A stretch of DNA of 64,000 bases from Acidobacteriota bacterium (GTDB lineage: Bacteria > Acidobacteriota > Terriglobia > Acidiferrales > UBA7541): assembly GCA_013289855.1 (NCBI GenBank), contig JABCZD010000004.1:434001-498000 (forward strand). Direction: 5' to 3'. Under the pieces are notes generated by a model. That model had not been told where the DNA came from, searched no databases, and saw only the letters and a list, made by a program, of their open reading frames with translations. Both the position numbers and the translations under genes were made by a program. Shown here one piece after another: positions 54,057 to 63,176 of the stretch. Within the stretch, counting starts at the first letter, position 1, and each line of letters begins with the position of its first letter.

Positions 54057-54090
54057 AGCCCGCTGCGGGTTTTGCCGGAGCGGGCTTTTT
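54057..54090. terminator. Predicted bidirectional terminator
   Basis: AGCCCGCT (54057-54064) / AGCGGGCT (54079-54086) perfect 8-bp stem with loop GCGGGTTTTGCCGG, followed by TTTT and TTT after G on the plus strand; on the minus strand CTCTTTCTTTT follows. It would end both the aldo/keto reductase and the ribosomal operon transcripts. Confidence 0.8.
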
Positions 54091-54110
54091 GTTTGCGAGA
54101 TGGCTGAAGA

Positions 54111-54530
54111 CTAGGACGCGGCTTCTACTGGTTCTTCTTTTTTGGGCTTTTCTTTCTTTTCTTTGGCTTTGTATTCGTAGCCGACCAGTTCGAGGATAGC
54201 TACTTTGGCGTTGTCGCCGACGCGATTGCCGGCATGGATGATGCGGGTGTAGCCGCCGGCGCGATCGGCGAACTTTGGCGCGATTTCGCTGAAGAGCTTG
54301 GCGGTCATTTCCGGGGTCATCAAGTAGGAAGCGGCTTGGCGGCGCGATTGCAGCGTGTCGCGCTTGCCGAGCGTGATGATTTTTTCCGCTACTGGACGGG
54401 CGGCTTTGGCGCGCGTCAGCGTGGTGGTAATGCGGCCGTGCTCGAACAGATTGGTGACCAGGTTGCGCAGCGTCGCGCGGCGATGCCACGGATTGCGTCC
54501 CAGCTTCGATCCTGATTTCAAATGTCGCAT
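54111..54530 (-). CDS. rplQ: 50S ribosomal protein L17
   Basis: 139 residues. Family sequence from [20 protein letters not shown] through [20 protein letters not shown] to [14 protein letters not shown] is intact. A Lys/Glu-rich C-terminal tail (about 20 residues) extends it. Last gene of the spc-alpha operon; 85 bp after rpoA. Confidence 0.97.
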   Translation of the reverse strand: MRHLKSGSKLGRNPWHRRATLRNLVTNLFEHGRITTTLTRAKAARPVAEKIITLGKRDTLQSRRQAASYLMTPEMTAKLFSEIAPKFADRAGGYTRIIHAGNRVGDNAKVAILELVGYEYKAKEKKEKPKKEEPVEAAS

Positions 54531-54615
54531 TTTCTATTCCTGTCTCTTCGATATCTTGTACAACCGCACATTCGGCTCCGGAAAGAATCCCGGAGCCGAT
54601 GTGGGCAGCTTGATT

Positions 54616-55644
54616 TTACAGTCCGGCGTTTTCTTCCGCCGGTGGAGGCGCGGTCTGGCTGGGAAGCGGCGGCCAGATGATGCGTCCGTGTTCATCGAAC
54701 TTCATGCCCAGCGCGAGGCCCATCTTCACCAGTATATCTTTGATCTCGTTGAGCGATTTGCGGCCGAAGTTTTTGGTCTTCAGCATTTCGTTCTCGCTCT
54801 TTTGCACGAGTTCGCGGATGGTCTGGATGTTGGCGTTCTTCAGGCAATTGTAGGAACGGACGGAAAGTTCCAGCTCTTCCACTGAACGGTCCAGGTATTC
54901 GAGACGCGGATCGTGCGCGATATCTTGCGGCATTTCAATGTTGTCCACCGGCTCTTCAAAGTTGATGAAGATGCTCATGTGGTCCTTGACGAGTTTGGCG
55001 GCGAGCCCGATGGAATCCTGCGGGGTGATCGCGCCGTTGGTCCACACTTCGATCATCAGCTTTTCGTAGTCGGTCATCTGGCCGAGACGCGCCGCTTCGA
55101 CGGAGTAGTTCACTTTGCGCACCGGTGAGTGGACGCTGTCCACCGGGATGTAGCCGATGGGAAGGTCTTCGTCGTAGTTGCGGTCGGCGGCGACGTAGCC
55201 GCGGCCGTTCTTGACGCGCATTTCGATTTGCAGTTTGCCGCCTTCGCTTACGGTGGCAATGTAGACGCTCTTATCGAGAATGGCGAAGTCCTGGTCCTCT
55301 TCGATTTGCGCGGAGGTGACCGGGCCGGGCTGCTCGATGTTTACGTAAATGGTTTTCGGCAGGTCAGTGTTGAGCTTGATGGGGACCTGCTTCAGGTTGA
55401 GGATGATGTCCGTGGCGTCCTCGACCACGCCGGGGATCGAGGAGAATTCGTGCAGCACGCCTTCGATTTTAACCGCGGTGATGGCTGCGCCTTCGATGGA
55501 GCTGAGTAGCGCGCGACGCAGCGCGTTTCCTACCGTGGTGCCCCAGCCGCGCTCAAAAGGCTGCGCGGAGAAGCGGCCGTATTTTTCGGTCAGCGATTCC
55601 AGCTCGGAGGCTAGACGCTTTGGTTTTTGAAAACCCTTCCACAT
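54616..55644 (-). CDS. rpoA: DNA-directed RNA polymerase subunit alpha
   Basis: 342 residues. N-terminal dimerisation domain ([34 protein letters not shown]) to about residue 235; C-terminal domain (about 255-320) with [16 protein letters not shown] and [15 protein letters not shown], the UP-element and activator-contact helices. Standard length. Between rpsD and rplQ; a GTAG hairpin lies in the upstream gap. Confidence 0.98.
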   Translation of the reverse strand: MWKGFQKPKRLASELESLTEKYGRFSAQPFERGWGTTVGNALRRALLSSIEGAAITAVKIEGVLHEFSSIPGVVEDATDIILNLKQVPIKLNTDLPKTIYVNIEQPGPVTSAQIEEDQDFAILDKSVYIATVSEGGKLQIEMRVKNGRGYVAADRNYDEDLPIGYIPVDSVHSPVRKVNYSVEAARLGQMTDYEKLMIEVWTNGAITPQDSIGLAAKLVKDHMSIFINFEEPVDNIEMPQDIAHDPRLEYLDRSVEELELSVRSYNCLKNANIQTIRELVQKSENEMLKTKNFGRKSLNEIKDILVKMGLALGMKFDEHGRIIWPPLPSQTAPPPAEENAGL

Positions 55645-55705
55645 ATTGTTCCTTCCTTCTGGCGGCCTGGGAATCGGACGCCTTGTTGCAATCTCGGGAA
55701 AAAGT

Positions 55706-55729
55706 GCCGGGCTAAAGCCCGGCGCCTAC
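55706..55729 (-). repeat. GTAG-headed hairpin, GCCGGGCT-arm subtype (rpoA-rpsD gap)
   Basis: GCCGGGCT-AA-AGCCCGGC (55706-55723), a perfect 8-bp stem, then CTAC (55726-55729). Members with GCCGGACT arms are at 58131 and 59080. Confidence 0.82.
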
Positions 55730-55751
55730 AAAAGTCAAAAGCCACGAAAAC

Positions 55752-56384
55752 CTACTTCGAGTAGAGTTCGACGATTAATTGTTCGTTGATGGGCGGCGTT
55801 TGCACGTCTTCACGCTTGGGCAATGCCACCACTTTGGCTTTGAATTGTTCGCGGTCTTGTTCTAGCCAGGGAACGGAGCTTTGGCTTTGCGCCACGTTGC
55901 GGGCTTCGAGGACCATGGCGTTCTGGTGCATCTTGTCCTTGATGGCCACTTCTTCGCCAACGTTGATCAGGTACGACGGGATATTGACTTTTTTCCCGTT
56001 GATGCGTACGTGACCGTGGAGGACGAGTTGCCGCGCTTGCGCGCGCGAAGAGGCCAGACCGGCGCGCCACACCACGTTGTCGAGGCGGCGCTCCAGCATG
56101 ATGATCAGGTTTTCGCCCGACGGACCCTTGATGCGGACGGCCTTTTCAAAGTAGTTGCGGAATTGCCTTTCGAGCAATCCATAGGTGCGCTTGACCTTTT
56201 GCTTTTCGCGCAGTTGCAGGCCATAGCCGGCAACTTTCGGACGACGCGACTGGCCATGCTGACCCGGTACGAAGTTGCGCTTTTCAATGGCGCACTTCTC
56301 CGTAAAGCACCGCAAACCTTTTAGGAACAGCTTCTGCCCTTCCCGGCGGCACAGGCGGCAAACTGCATCTCGGTGTCTTGCCAA
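55752..56384 (-). CDS. rpsD: 30S ribosomal protein S4
   Basis: About 210 residues. The TTG at 56384 with GGGAG 8 bases upstream gives the usual start (L/M-ARHRDAVCRLCRREG); the frame runs on to a GTG at 56402. The N-terminus holds four Cys in C-x2-C ... C-x4/5-C spacing (CRLCRREG, RCFTEKC), so this is the zinc-binding form. RNA-binding S4 domain RLDNVVWRAGLASSRAQARQ follows. An assembly-initiating protein and translational regulator in some bacteria. Confidence 0.95.
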   Translation of the reverse strand: MARHRDAVCRLCRREGQKLFLKGLRCFTEKCAIEKRNFVPGQHGQSRRPKVAGYGLQLREKQKVKRTYGLLERQFRNYFEKAVRIKGPSGENLIIMLERRLDNVVWRAGLASSRAQARQLVLHGHVRINGKKVNIPSYLINVGEEVAIKDKMHQNAMVLEARNVAQSQSSVPWLEQDREQFKAKVVALPKREDVQTPPINEQLIVELYSK

Positions 56385-56484
56385 CTTCGATTCTCCCTTC
56401 ACAACCTTTAAAACTCTCGGCAGTTACGGCCTTGGCCGTGGCTTGCCAGAAACTTGTTGCCAAATCTTGTTGCTCCAAAAACCG

Positions 56485-56527
56485 GCACAGGCAAGAGTGC
56501 ACCCTTGCGGGTGTAAACCTGTGCTAC
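56485..56527 (-). repeat. Nested GTAG-headed hairpin (rpsD-rpsK gap)
   Basis: Outer stem GCACAGG (56485-56491)/CCTGTGC (56518-56524) and inner hairpin CACCC-TTGC-GGGTG (56500-56513), then CTAC (56524-56527). The outer stem is the CACAGGCA subtype opened by an insertion of the inner hairpin, so it may be a composite of two elements. Confidence 0.75.
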
Positions 56528-56533
56528 CAAAAA

Positions 56534-57010
56534 TCAGACGCGGCGGCGCTTGGGCGGACGGCAGCCATTGTGCGGCATGGGCGTAACGTCGCGAATGACC
56601 ACGATATGCAAGCCAGCGGCGGCCAGCGCGCGCACCGCGGATTCACGGCCGGAGCCCGGGCCCTTCACTTTGACTTCCACGCTCTTCATGCCGTACTGGT
56701 CACGCGCGGTGCCGGCGGCAGCCAAGGAGGCCTGCTGCGCAGCGTAGGGCGTGCCCTTGCGCGAGCCCTTGAAGCCGATGGCGCCCGCGGAAGACCAGCA
56801 CACCACGCGGCCATCGGTATCGGCGATGGTGATCTGCGTGTTGTTGAAGGTCGCGGCGATGTGCACGATTCCGTGAGGAACGATGCGGCGTTCGCGTTTC
56901 TTCTTGAACTCTTTTTTGCGCTTCGCTGGCGCTGCGGCGCCGGCTCCGGCTTTGGCTTGTTTATCCGGCTTTGTTGCCGCGTCCGGTGCTGCGTTTTGCT
57001 CTTTTGCCAC
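56534..57010 (-). CDS. rpsK: 30S ribosomal protein S11 with basic N-terminal extension
   Basis: 158 residues, about 29 more than E. coli S11. The extension (residues 1-43) is Ala/Lys-rich, ending in [20 protein letters not shown], where the standard protein starts. Standard parts [20 protein letters not shown] and ending [11 protein letters not shown] are intact. Between rpsM and rpsD. Confidence 0.96.
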   Translation of the reverse strand: MAKEQNAAPDAATKPDKQAKAGAGAAAPAKRKKEFKKKRERRIVPHGIVHIAATFNNTQITIADTDGRVVCWSSAGAIGFKGSRKGTPYAAQQASLAAAGTARDQYGMKSVEVKVKGPGSGRESAVRALAAAGLHIVVIRDVTPMPHNGCRPPKRRRV

Positions 57011-57072
57011 TTTCGACTCCGTTTCCTTAGGTGCTAAAAACCAAAAGCATCACATCGTGCTCAATCAAAACC

Positions 57073-57124
57073 GCGCAGCATGCTGCGCCACTACAAAGGC
57101 GGGCACGGCATGCCGTGCCCCTAC
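57073..57124 (-). repeat. Two GTAG-headed perfect palindromes (rpsK-rpsM gap)
   Basis: GCGCAGCATGCTGCGC (57073-57088) then CTAC (57091-57094); GGGCACGGCATGCCGTGCCC (57101-57120) then CTAC (57121-57124). Both read leftward, in a 129-bp gap inside the ribosomal operon. Confidence 0.82.
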
Positions 57125-57139
57125 ATCGGCGAAGGACGG

Positions 57140-57529
57140 TTAGCCCTTCTTGCCGGTGACTTTCTTCTTGGCTGCTACCGCGCCACGGCGTGGTCCCTTG
57201 CGGGTACGCGCGTTGGTGTGCGTGCGTTGGCCGCGCACCGGAAGATTGCGGCGGTGCCGGATGCCACGATAAGCCTGGACTTCAATCAGGCGGCGGATGT
57301 TCATCTGGATCTCTTTGCGGAGATCGCCTTCGACGCGGCCTTCTTTTTCAATTTCCTGGCGCAGACGGTTGGTTTCGTCTTCGGTCAGGTCGCGGATTTT
57401 CTTTTCAAAGTCCACGTTGGCTTTTTCCGCCAGACTCTTCGCGCGAGCGCGCCCGATGCCATAGATGGCGGTGAGGCCCACCCAGAGGCGCTTTTGCGGC
57501 GGAAGATCGATACCTGCGATGCGTGCCAT
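57140..57529 (-). CDS. rpsM: 30S ribosomal protein S13
   Basis: 129 residues. Family start [20 protein letters not shown], helix-two-turn-helix region [15 protein letters not shown], and C-terminal [20 protein letters not shown] are all seen; the end is a Lys-rich tail. Follows rpmJ by 18 bp. Confidence 0.97.
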   Translation of the reverse strand: MARIAGIDLPPQKRLWVGLTAIYGIGRARAKSLAEKANVDFEKKIRDLTEDETNRLRQEIEKEGRVEGDLRKEIQMNIRRLIEVQAYRGIRHRRNLPVRGQRTHTNARTRKGPRRGAVAAKKKVTGKKG

Positions 57530-57547
57530 ATTTTTTCTCCTAAACCT

Positions 57548-57661
57548 TTATCCCTGGCGCTGCTTGTGTTTCGGATTGGTGCAAATTACGCGGACCACGC
57601 CGCGGCGATGGATCACTTTGCACTTGTCACAAATCGGTTTAACGCTTGCCCGTACTTTCAT
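57548..57661 (-). CDS. rpmJ: 50S ribosomal protein L36
   Basis: 37 residues, too short for many gene finders: ATG at 57661, stop at 57548. It reads [20 protein letters not shown] and ends [12 protein letters not shown]. The Cys-x2-Cys ... Cys ... His zinc ribbon (C11, C14, C27, H32) is complete, so this is the zinc-binding C+ form. Standard place between infA and rpsM. Confidence 0.97.
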   Translation of the reverse strand: MKVRASVKPICDKCKVIHRRGVVRVICTNPKHKQRQG

Positions 57662-57683
57662 GGTGCTCCTGTTCCTGACCAAA

Positions 57684-57747
57684 GGCGACTCAGAAGGCGG
57701 CCGCTACAACTGCTCCCAAACTGCCGGGACTAAAGCCCGGCCGCTAC
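57684..57747 (-). repeat. Two GTAG-headed hairpins (rpmJ-infA gap)
   Basis: First: a decayed CCGCCT-subtype (CGACT-CAGA-AGGCG, one mismatch) with CTAC at 57703-57706. Second: CCGGG-A-CT/AG-CCCGG (57724-57740, one bulged A) with CTAC at 57744-57747. A further CTAC with a weak stem near 57786 may be a remnant. Confidence 0.7.
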
Positions 57748-57802
57748 AAAAAACCTCTGCTGCGCTGCCTTGCCGCAATTTCGGAGGCGGACACTGTTGC
57801 CC

Positions 57803-58069
57803 CTACTTATAACGATACACTATCCGGCCGCGCGTAAGGTCATATGGCGAAAGCTCGACGGCGACCTTGTCTCCCGAAAGAATACGGATAAAATTCTTGC
57901 GCATCTTGCCGGAAACGTGCGCCAGAACCTGGTGCTTGTTTTCCAGTTCGACGCGAAACATGGCGTTCGGCAGCGGCTCAAGCACCGTAGCCATTACTTC
58001 TATGGCGTCTTCCTTGGTATTGCCGGAGTCGCCTTCCTTCTTTTCTTTCTTTTCGTACCGCTTCGCCAT
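57803..58069 (-). CDS. infA: Translation initiation factor IF-1 with N-terminal extension
   Basis: 88 residues. The S1/OB fold is standard from [20 protein letters not shown] to [15 protein letters not shown]. Before it come about 17 extra, very polar residues ([18 protein letters not shown]), where the usual protein starts MAKEDAIEV. No internal start fits, so the extension is probably real. Sits between map and rpmJ. Confidence 0.96.
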   Translation of the reverse strand: MAKRYEKKEKKEGDSGNTKEDAIEVMATVLEPLPNAMFRVELENKHQVLAHVSGKMRKNFIRILSGDKVAVELSPYDLTRGRIVYRYK

Positions 58070-58130
58070 AAGCTCCTGTTCTACTTCTGCTGCCTTACAA
58101 ATTCGCGTCTTGCTACTTCGGCTTTAGCAG

Positions 58131-58154
58131 GCCGGACTAAGGTCCGGCGCCTAC
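58131..58154 (-). repeat. GTAG-headed hairpin, GCCGGAC-arm subtype (infA-map gap)
   Basis: GCCGGAC-TAAG-GTCCGGC (58131-58148) then CTAC (58151-58154). Confidence 0.82.
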
Positions 58155-58174
58155 AAAAACCCAGAACACACTTG

Positions 58175-58948
58175 CTACCAGGACGGGCCGGTCATCTCTT
58201 TCGGGCGCGTCAGAATCCACGGGCCGTTGGCGGTGATGGCCACGGTGTGCTCGAAATGCGCCGAGGGCTTACCGTCGGCGGTTTCCGCCACCCACTCGTC
58301 CCGCATGCGCACTTCGGGAGAGCCCGCGTTGACCATCGGCTCTACCGCTATGACCATGCCTTCCTGCAACCTGGCGCCGCGTCCCGCGTCGCCGTAATTC
58401 GGGAGGTTTGGCTCGTCGTGCATTTTGGTGCCGATGCCGTGCCCCACGAATTCCCGCACTACCGAGTAACCGTTCTGCTCAGCCCAACTTTGTACCGCGT
58501 GGCCCACATCGCCGAGCCGATTTCCCGCGCGCATCTTGTCGATGGCGCGATCCAGCGACTCGCGGGTCACGTCCAACAACTTCTGCAGCTCCGGGGTAAT
58601 CTGCCCCACCGGAACGGTGACCGCCGAATCCGCGAAGTAGCCATCCACTTCCATCCCAAAATCGATGGAAACGATTTCGCCTTCGTGCAGCTTGCGCTTC
58701 GTCGACGGTATTCCGTGAACGATCTCGCTGTTCACCGAAGTGCACAGCACACAAGGGTAACCGCGATAACCCTTGAATGCCGCGCGTCCCGGTTTACCGG
58801 CCAGCTTGGCCTCGGCGAATTTCTCGAGATCCATGGTGGTCAAGCCCGGCCGCACCATGTCGCGCAATTCCGTCAACACTTGATGGACGATGAGCCCGGC
58901 GCGATGCATTTTCGCCAGTTCTTCCGCGCTGCGCAGATGAATCGCCAT
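58175..58948 (-). CDS. map: Methionine aminopeptidase, type I
   Basis: 257 residues. The five metal ligands are visible: Asp in IVSIDFGMEVDG and in YFADSAVTV, His in REFVGHGIGTKMH, Glu in MVIAVEPMVN and Glu in AHFEHTVAIT. It removes the initiator Met from nascent proteins. Starts 180 bp after the adk stop, a gap holding two hairpins. Confidence 0.97.
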   Translation of the reverse strand: MAIHLRSAEELAKMHRAGLIVHQVLTELRDMVRPGLTTMDLEKFAEAKLAGKPGRAAFKGYRGYPCVLCTSVNSEIVHGIPSTKRKLHEGEIVSIDFGMEVDGYFADSAVTVPVGQITPELQKLLDVTRESLDRAIDKMRAGNRLGDVGHAVQSWAEQNGYSVVREFVGHGIGTKMHDEPNLPNYGDAGRGARLQEGMVIAVEPMVNAGSPEVRMRDEWVAETADGKPSAHFEHTVAITANGPWILTRPKEMTGPSW

Positions 58949-59038
58949 CGTTACTTCAAGCCTTCTGGCCTAGCTACTGGCCAAACTCTTAAATCCGAAC
59001 TTTTCGCTCCAGCCTTCGCGTTTGCCGGGCAAAGGCGA

Positions 59039-59103
59039 CCGCCTCAGAAGGCGGCCGCTACAAATTCCGGGAAAACCTGGCCGGACTAAAGTCCGGCACC
59101 TAC
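59039..59103 (-). repeat. Two GTAG-headed hairpins (map-adk gap)
   Basis: CCGCCT-CAGA-AGGCGG (59039-59054) with CTAC at 59058-59061, and GCCGGACT-AA-AGTCCGGC (59080-59097) with CTAC at 59100-59103. Both read leftward. Confidence 0.83.
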
Positions 59104-59127
59104 AAAGACCGCGGCCAACTTCCCCGC

Positions 59128-59793
59128 TTATCTCGGTGCGCGCACGATCTCCAAAACTTTGCGCGAAACCTCTTCTACTGACTGCGCGGCGTCCACATCG
59201 TGCAACCGACCGAGTCTCCGGTAGTACGCCACCAGCGGCGCCGTCTGCTTGGCGTAGGCGGCCAACCGGGGCGCTACGATTTCTTCCCGGTCGTCCGGCC
59301 GCTGCTCGAGATCTCCACCATCATTGTCGCAACGCCCCGGAACTTTCGTGGGCCGCTCAAAGATGTTGTAAATCTCGCCGCTAACCTTGCACATCCGCCG
59401 CCCAGTGATGCGCTTGAGCACCAGCGCCGGATCGATGGCGAAGTGCACCACCACCGGCTGAGTGTACCCGCAGCGCTTCAGCAACTCGCCGAAGTACTGC
59501 GCTTGCGCTACAGTCCGCGGAAAGCCATCGAACACGAACCCGAAAGAACAGTCCGCATTTTCGATGCGTTGCTTCACCATCTTCAGCACCAGGGAGTCCG
59601 GCACCAACTCGCCGCGCTCCATGATCGGCTTGGCCTGCAAACCAAGCGCTGTGCCTTTAGCGATGCACTCACGCAACATGTCGCCCGTCGAAAGATGCGG
59701 CACGCCATACTTCTTGGCCAGTTCTTTCGCCTGGGTGCCCTTTCCCGCGCCCGGAGGCCCGAGAAAAACCACCGCCTGGTTCAGCCTATCCAT
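59128..59793 (-). CDS. adk: Adenylate kinase
   Basis: About 221 residues. P-loop VVFLGPPGAGKGTQAKELAK, core GDMLRECIAKGTALG, the ATP/AMP signature FVFDGFPRTVAQAQYF and a LID with Cys at GRRMCKVSG and PGRCDNDGGDL (the partial zinc site). The ATG at 59793 is preferred over a GTG at 59817, giving MDRLNQAVVFLG. Between secY and map as usual. Confidence 0.97.
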   Translation of the reverse strand: MDRLNQAVVFLGPPGAGKGTQAKELAKKYGVPHLSTGDMLRECIAKGTALGLQAKPIMERGELVPDSLVLKMVKQRIENADCSFGFVFDGFPRTVAQAQYFGELLKRCGYTQPVVVHFAIDPALVLKRITGRRMCKVSGEIYNIFERPTKVPGRCDNDGGDLEQRPDDREEIVAPRLAAYAKQTAPLVAYYRRLGRLHDVDAAQSVEEVSRKVLEIVRAPR

Positions 59794-59856
59794 TGCCCGG
59801 CACCCATCGCCCGGCACGCTCGGCCCGGGACAGCAAAGCCAAGACGGTGCGGAGCA

Positions 59857-61260
59857 TTACCGCCGGCCGCGCAACCGGCCCTTCCGGGCAAAACCTTCGT
59901 AGTTGCGCATCACCAGCTGAGCTTCCAGCTGCTGCACGGTGTCCATGGCCACACCGACGACGATCAGGAGCGACGTGCCGCCAAAATAAAATTGCACCCC
60001 AAGACCCTTCAAGAACCAGGTCGCGAAGTGGCGGTCAAACCAGCTGCCGATGCCCCAGCCGAGATGGTCCAGGTGAATGCCGGCGATCATCCACTCTGGC
60101 AGCAAGCAAACGATGGCCAGGTAGATGGCGCCGATAAACGTGAGGCGCTTCAAAATTTTGCTAACGTATTCGGAAGTGGTGCGGCCCGGCCGGATGCCCG
60201 GAATAAAGCCGCCATTCTTCCGCATGTTGTCCGCGAGCTCGGTGGGATTGAAAACGATGCCCACGTAGAAGAACGCGAATAGCAGGATCAGCGTGACGTA
60301 CAAAAGCGTGTACAGCGGCTCACCCCAGCTGAGCTGCGACTTGATGGTGTCCACGAAGGCGTAGCGGTGATTCATGATCAGCGCGATGGTGGCCGGAAAG
60401 GCCAGCAACGAACTGGCAAAGATCGGAGGAATCACGCCGCCGGAATTAACGCGCAGCGGCAAGTACGACGATTGTCCGCCCATAACACGGCGGCCCACAA
60501 CGCGCTTGGCGTACTGCACCGGGATGCGGCGCTGTCCGCCTTCGACAAAAACGATGAACGCCACGACCGCGATCATTAACGCCATCAAGAACAGTATGGC
60601 AATGGGGGTAAAGGGCCCCCAGGCGCGGCTGGCGGCTTTTTCATAGAGATCGGCGACGGCGCGGGGCAGGCCGACCACAATGCCTACGAATATGATGAGC
60701 GACATGCCATTTCCGATTCCGCGCTCGCTGATCTGTTCGCCCAGCCACATGATGAAGGCCGAGCCGGTGGTCAGGGTAAGGACGGTCATGATGGTAAAGC
60801 CCCAGCCCGGGTGATAGACGAGCCCTTGCCCGTTGCTTTCCTGATGCTGCAGGGTGGCCGCGATGGAAGCGCCCTGGATGATGCTGAGCGCGATGGTCAG
60901 GTAGCGGGTGTACTGGGTGATTTTGCGGCGGCCGAGTTCGCCCTCTTTTTGCAGACGTTCGAGGTACGGGAACACCACGGTCATCAGCTGCAGGATGATG
61001 GACGAGGTGATGTACGGCATGATGCCGAGGGCAAAGATCGTTAAACGGCGGAAATTGCCGCCGCTGAACAGGTCGAAGATGCCGAGAACCGAGCCGGCCG
61101 ACTGGCTAAAGAGCTGCTCCAGAACGTCGCGGTTGATGCCGGGCGTCGGGATATGCGCACCAATGCGGTACACCGCCAACAGAGCCAGCGTGAAGAGGAC
61201 GCGGTTCCGCAGGTCTTCGATGCGGAACATGTTTTTCACGGCTTCGAGGAATCGGTTCAT
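59857..61260 (-). CDS. secY: Preprotein translocase subunit SecY
   Basis: 467 residues with ten hydrophobic spans. Family features: N-terminal FRIEDLRNRVLFTLALLAVY, plug/first-span region IPTPGI, and IVVGVAMDTVQQLEAQLVMRN with a basic GFARKGRLRGRR end. It forms the Sec channel with SecE and SecG. Sits between adk and rplO. Confidence 0.98.
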   Translation of the reverse strand: MNRFLEAVKNMFRIEDLRNRVLFTLALLAVYRIGAHIPTPGINRDVLEQLFSQSAGSVLGIFDLFSGGNFRRLTIFALGIMPYITSSIILQLMTVVFPYLERLQKEGELGRRKITQYTRYLTIALSIIQGASIAATLQHQESNGQGLVYHPGWGFTIMTVLTLTTGSAFIMWLGEQISERGIGNGMSLIIFVGIVVGLPRAVADLYEKAASRAWGPFTPIAILFLMALMIAVVAFIVFVEGGQRRIPVQYAKRVVGRRVMGGQSSYLPLRVNSGGVIPPIFASSLLAFPATIALIMNHRYAFVDTIKSQLSWGEPLYTLLYVTLILLFAFFYVGIVFNPTELADNMRKNGGFIPGIRPGRTTSEYVSKILKRLTFIGAIYLAIVCLLPEWMIAGIHLDHLGWGIGSWFDRHFATWFLKGLGVQFYFGGTSLLIVVGVAMDTVQQLEAQLVMRNYEGFARKGRLRGRR

Positions 61261-61311
61261 GCTTTTTTCCCGGTACTGATGTTGCCCCAGTTCACGAATT
61301 CTGCACTTCAG

Positions 61312-61370
61312 CGGCTAAAGCCGGTTTTGCGCCGCCGCTCTAGTGTCGTGGCTAAAGCCACGACCCACAA
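61312..61370 (-). repeat. Composite hairpin element (secY-rplO gap), inverse copy of 8624
   Basis: CGGCT-AA-AGCCG (61312-61323) and GTCGTGGCT-AA-AGCCACGAC (61345-61364), in an order that is the reverse complement of the first two hairpins at 8624-8676. The head on the minus strand reads TTTGTGGGTCGTGG, a variant of the TTTGTAG head. Confidence 0.8.
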
Positions 61371-61386
61371 AGCTGAACCGCTAACC

Positions 61387-61929
61387 CTACGCTACGACCT
61401 CAAACGTGCCGCCCGCCGCGGTGATCTTATCCTTGGCGGACTGGCTGAAGGCGTGCGCATGAATGGCGAACTTCACCGTCAACTCGCCGTCGCCGAGAAC
61501 CTTTATAGGATCCTTGGCGCGACGAATGAAACCGTGGGCGCGCAAAAGCTCCGGCGTGATGGTCTCGCCTTCGGGGAACACGTTCAGTTCCTCGAGGTTG
61601 ATGACCGAGTACTCGACGCGAAACGGGCTGTGAAAGCCGCGCTTGGGCATGCGGCGGTGCAACGGCATCTGTCCGCCTTCAAAACCGCGGCGGCGCGAAT
61701 AGCCGCGGCGGGATTTCTGGCCCTTGTTGCCGGCGCCGGCGGTTTTGCCGAGCTTGGAACCCATACCACGGCCGACACGAACCTTCTTCTTGCGCGAGCC
61801 CATGGGCGGCTTGAGCGTTGAAAGCGTGAAGGTGCGGCGGCTGTTGGTGCCCTTGGGCGCCGTGGTCGCCGGTTTGTGATCGCCGCGCTTCTTGGTGCGC
61901 TTGCGCGCGCTAGGAACTTGTTTAGCCAT
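61387..61929 (-). CDS. rplO: 50S ribosomal protein L15 with basic N-terminal extension
   Basis: 180 residues, about 35 more than usual. Residues 1-34 are Lys/Arg/Thr-rich; the standard start region is [20 protein letters not shown], followed by [20 protein letters not shown] and [19 protein letters not shown]-terminal part [17 protein letters not shown] is intact. Six bases after the rpmD gene. Confidence 0.96.
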   Translation of the reverse strand: MAKQVPSARKRTKKRGDHKPATTAPKGTNSRRTFTLSTLKPPMGSRKKKVRVGRGMGSKLGKTAGAGNKGQKSRRGYSRRRGFEGGQMPLHRRMPKRGFHSPFRVEYSVINLEELNVFPEGETITPELLRAHGFIRRAKDPIKVLGDGELTVKFAIHAHAFSQSAKDKITAAGGTFEVVA

Positions 61930-61934
61930 CGCTA

Positions 61935-62147
61935 TTACTCCACCACTTCCACGAGATGCCGCACCTTGTGAATCATGCCACGGATCGCGTCGTTATCCTG
62001 GCGCTCGACCACGCGGTGCATTTTGCGCAGGCCGAGGCCCTTGATGGTGGCGCGCATGTCATCGGTGCTGCCGATGTCGCTGACCACCCACTTAATCTTG
62101 ATGCTGCCCGACTTCTTTTTTTCGTGCGTTGCTTTTTCACTAGTCAT
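61935..62147 (-). CDS. rpmD: 50S ribosomal protein L30
   Basis: 70 residues. Core [21 protein letters not shown] and [20 protein letters not shown] are L30; the first ~15 residues ([14 protein letters not shown]) are a polar extension. Its ATG overlaps the rpsE stop (TAATG), so the two are translationally coupled. Confidence 0.95.
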   Translation of the reverse strand: MTSEKATHEKKKSGSIKIKWVVSDIGSTDDMRATIKGLGLRKMHRVVERQDNDAIRGMIHKVRHLVEVVE

Positions 62148-62722
62148 TACACGGTCTCACTGACGGCGGTTTTTTCTTTCGGAGGCCGGCCGCTGATTTC
62201 ATCCACGGTCTTGGAGCGAATCTCCGCGACGTGGGCAATGTCTTTCAAGCTGAGCAGCGCCGCGAAAGTGGCTTTCACCACGTTGTGGGGATTCGAGGTG
62301 CCGAGCGACTTGGTCAGCACATTGTGAATGCCCGCGACTTGCATCACCTTGCGCACCGGGCCGCCGGCAATGACGCCGGTGCCTTCGGAGGCGGGCTTCA
62401 GCAAAACTTCCGCCGAGCCGTAACGCCCGAGCACCTGGTGCGGAATGCTGGTGCCCTTGAGGTTGAGCTTGATCAAATTTTTCTTGGCTTGCTCGATGGC
62501 CTTCTTGATAGCCATGGGAACTTCGCGAGCTTTTCCCATGCCGAATCCCGCGTGGCCGTGATGGTCACCGACGACCACGAGCGCGGAGAAACTAAGATTT
62601 TTGCCGCCCTTGACGACCTTGGTGACGCGGTTGATGGCGATCACGTCATCCTTCAAGTCCGAAGGATTTACTTCGAGCAGCCGGCGCACCGATAAACTAT
62701 CTCGCAACAATTGCTTCGACAT
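62147..62722 (-). CDS. rpsE: 30S ribosomal protein S5
   Basis: 191 residues. dsRBD-like N-terminal domain [20 protein letters not shown] with [20 protein letters not shown], then the C-terminal domain [20 protein letters not shown]. Overlaps rpmD at the start/stop junction and is 3 bp after rplR. Confidence 0.97.
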   Translation of the reverse strand: MSKQLLRDSLSVRRLLEVNPSDLKDDVIAINRVTKVVKGGKNLSFSALVVVGDHHGHAGFGMGKAREVPMAIKKAIEQAKKNLIKLNLKGTSIPHQVLGRYGSAEVLLKPASEGTGVIAGGPVRKVMQVAGIHNVLTKSLGTSNPHNVVKATFAALLSLKDIAHVAEIRSKTVDEISGRPPKEKTAVSETV

Positions 62723-62725
62723 AAG

Positions 62726-63106
62726 CTAGAACTGTAACCCCGCTTCCCGCGCCGCATCTGCGAGCGCCTTGACGCGGCCGTGATACTTGTATCCGCCGCG
62801 GTCGAACACTACTTTGCTGACGCCGGCAGCCTTGGCGCGTTCGGCGATGGTTTTGCCGATCACTTTAGCTGCGGCGATGTTGCCGCCACCCTTCAAACCT
62901 TTTTTCGACTCGCCATCAACGGAGCTGGCGGAAACCAGCGTCTTGCCCTGGCAATCGTCGATGACCTGGGCGTAAATATGTCCGAGCGAACGATACACGC
63001 ACAGGCGCGGACGCTCTTGCGTGCCCTCGAGCGATACACGCACGCGGCGATGAATGCGCTTGCGGTGCTGATCCTTGGAAAGCCTACCAACTCTTGTCGA
63101 TGCCAC
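62726..63106 (-). CDS. rplR: 50S ribosomal protein L18
   Basis: 126 residues. 5S rRNA-binding protein with [37 protein letters not shown] and C-terminal [20 protein letters not shown]. Standard place between rplF and rpsE. Confidence 0.97.
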   Translation of the reverse strand: MASTRVGRLSKDQHRKRIHRRVRVSLEGTQERPRLCVYRSLGHIYAQVIDDCQGKTLVSASSVDGESKKGLKGGGNIAAAKVIGKTIAERAKAAGVSKVVFDRGGYKYHGRVKALADAAREAGLQF

Positions 63107-63176
63107 TTTCTTCTCCTTACGGCCCGCTGCGTTGCGAAACTTGCTACGAAAATCTTTACCGCAAAAGCCTGGCTAA

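Noticed and set aside
57770..59089. A 439-codon plus-strand frame across infA and map
   Set aside because: It is antisense to two clear ribosomal-operon genes and passes through hairpin elements.
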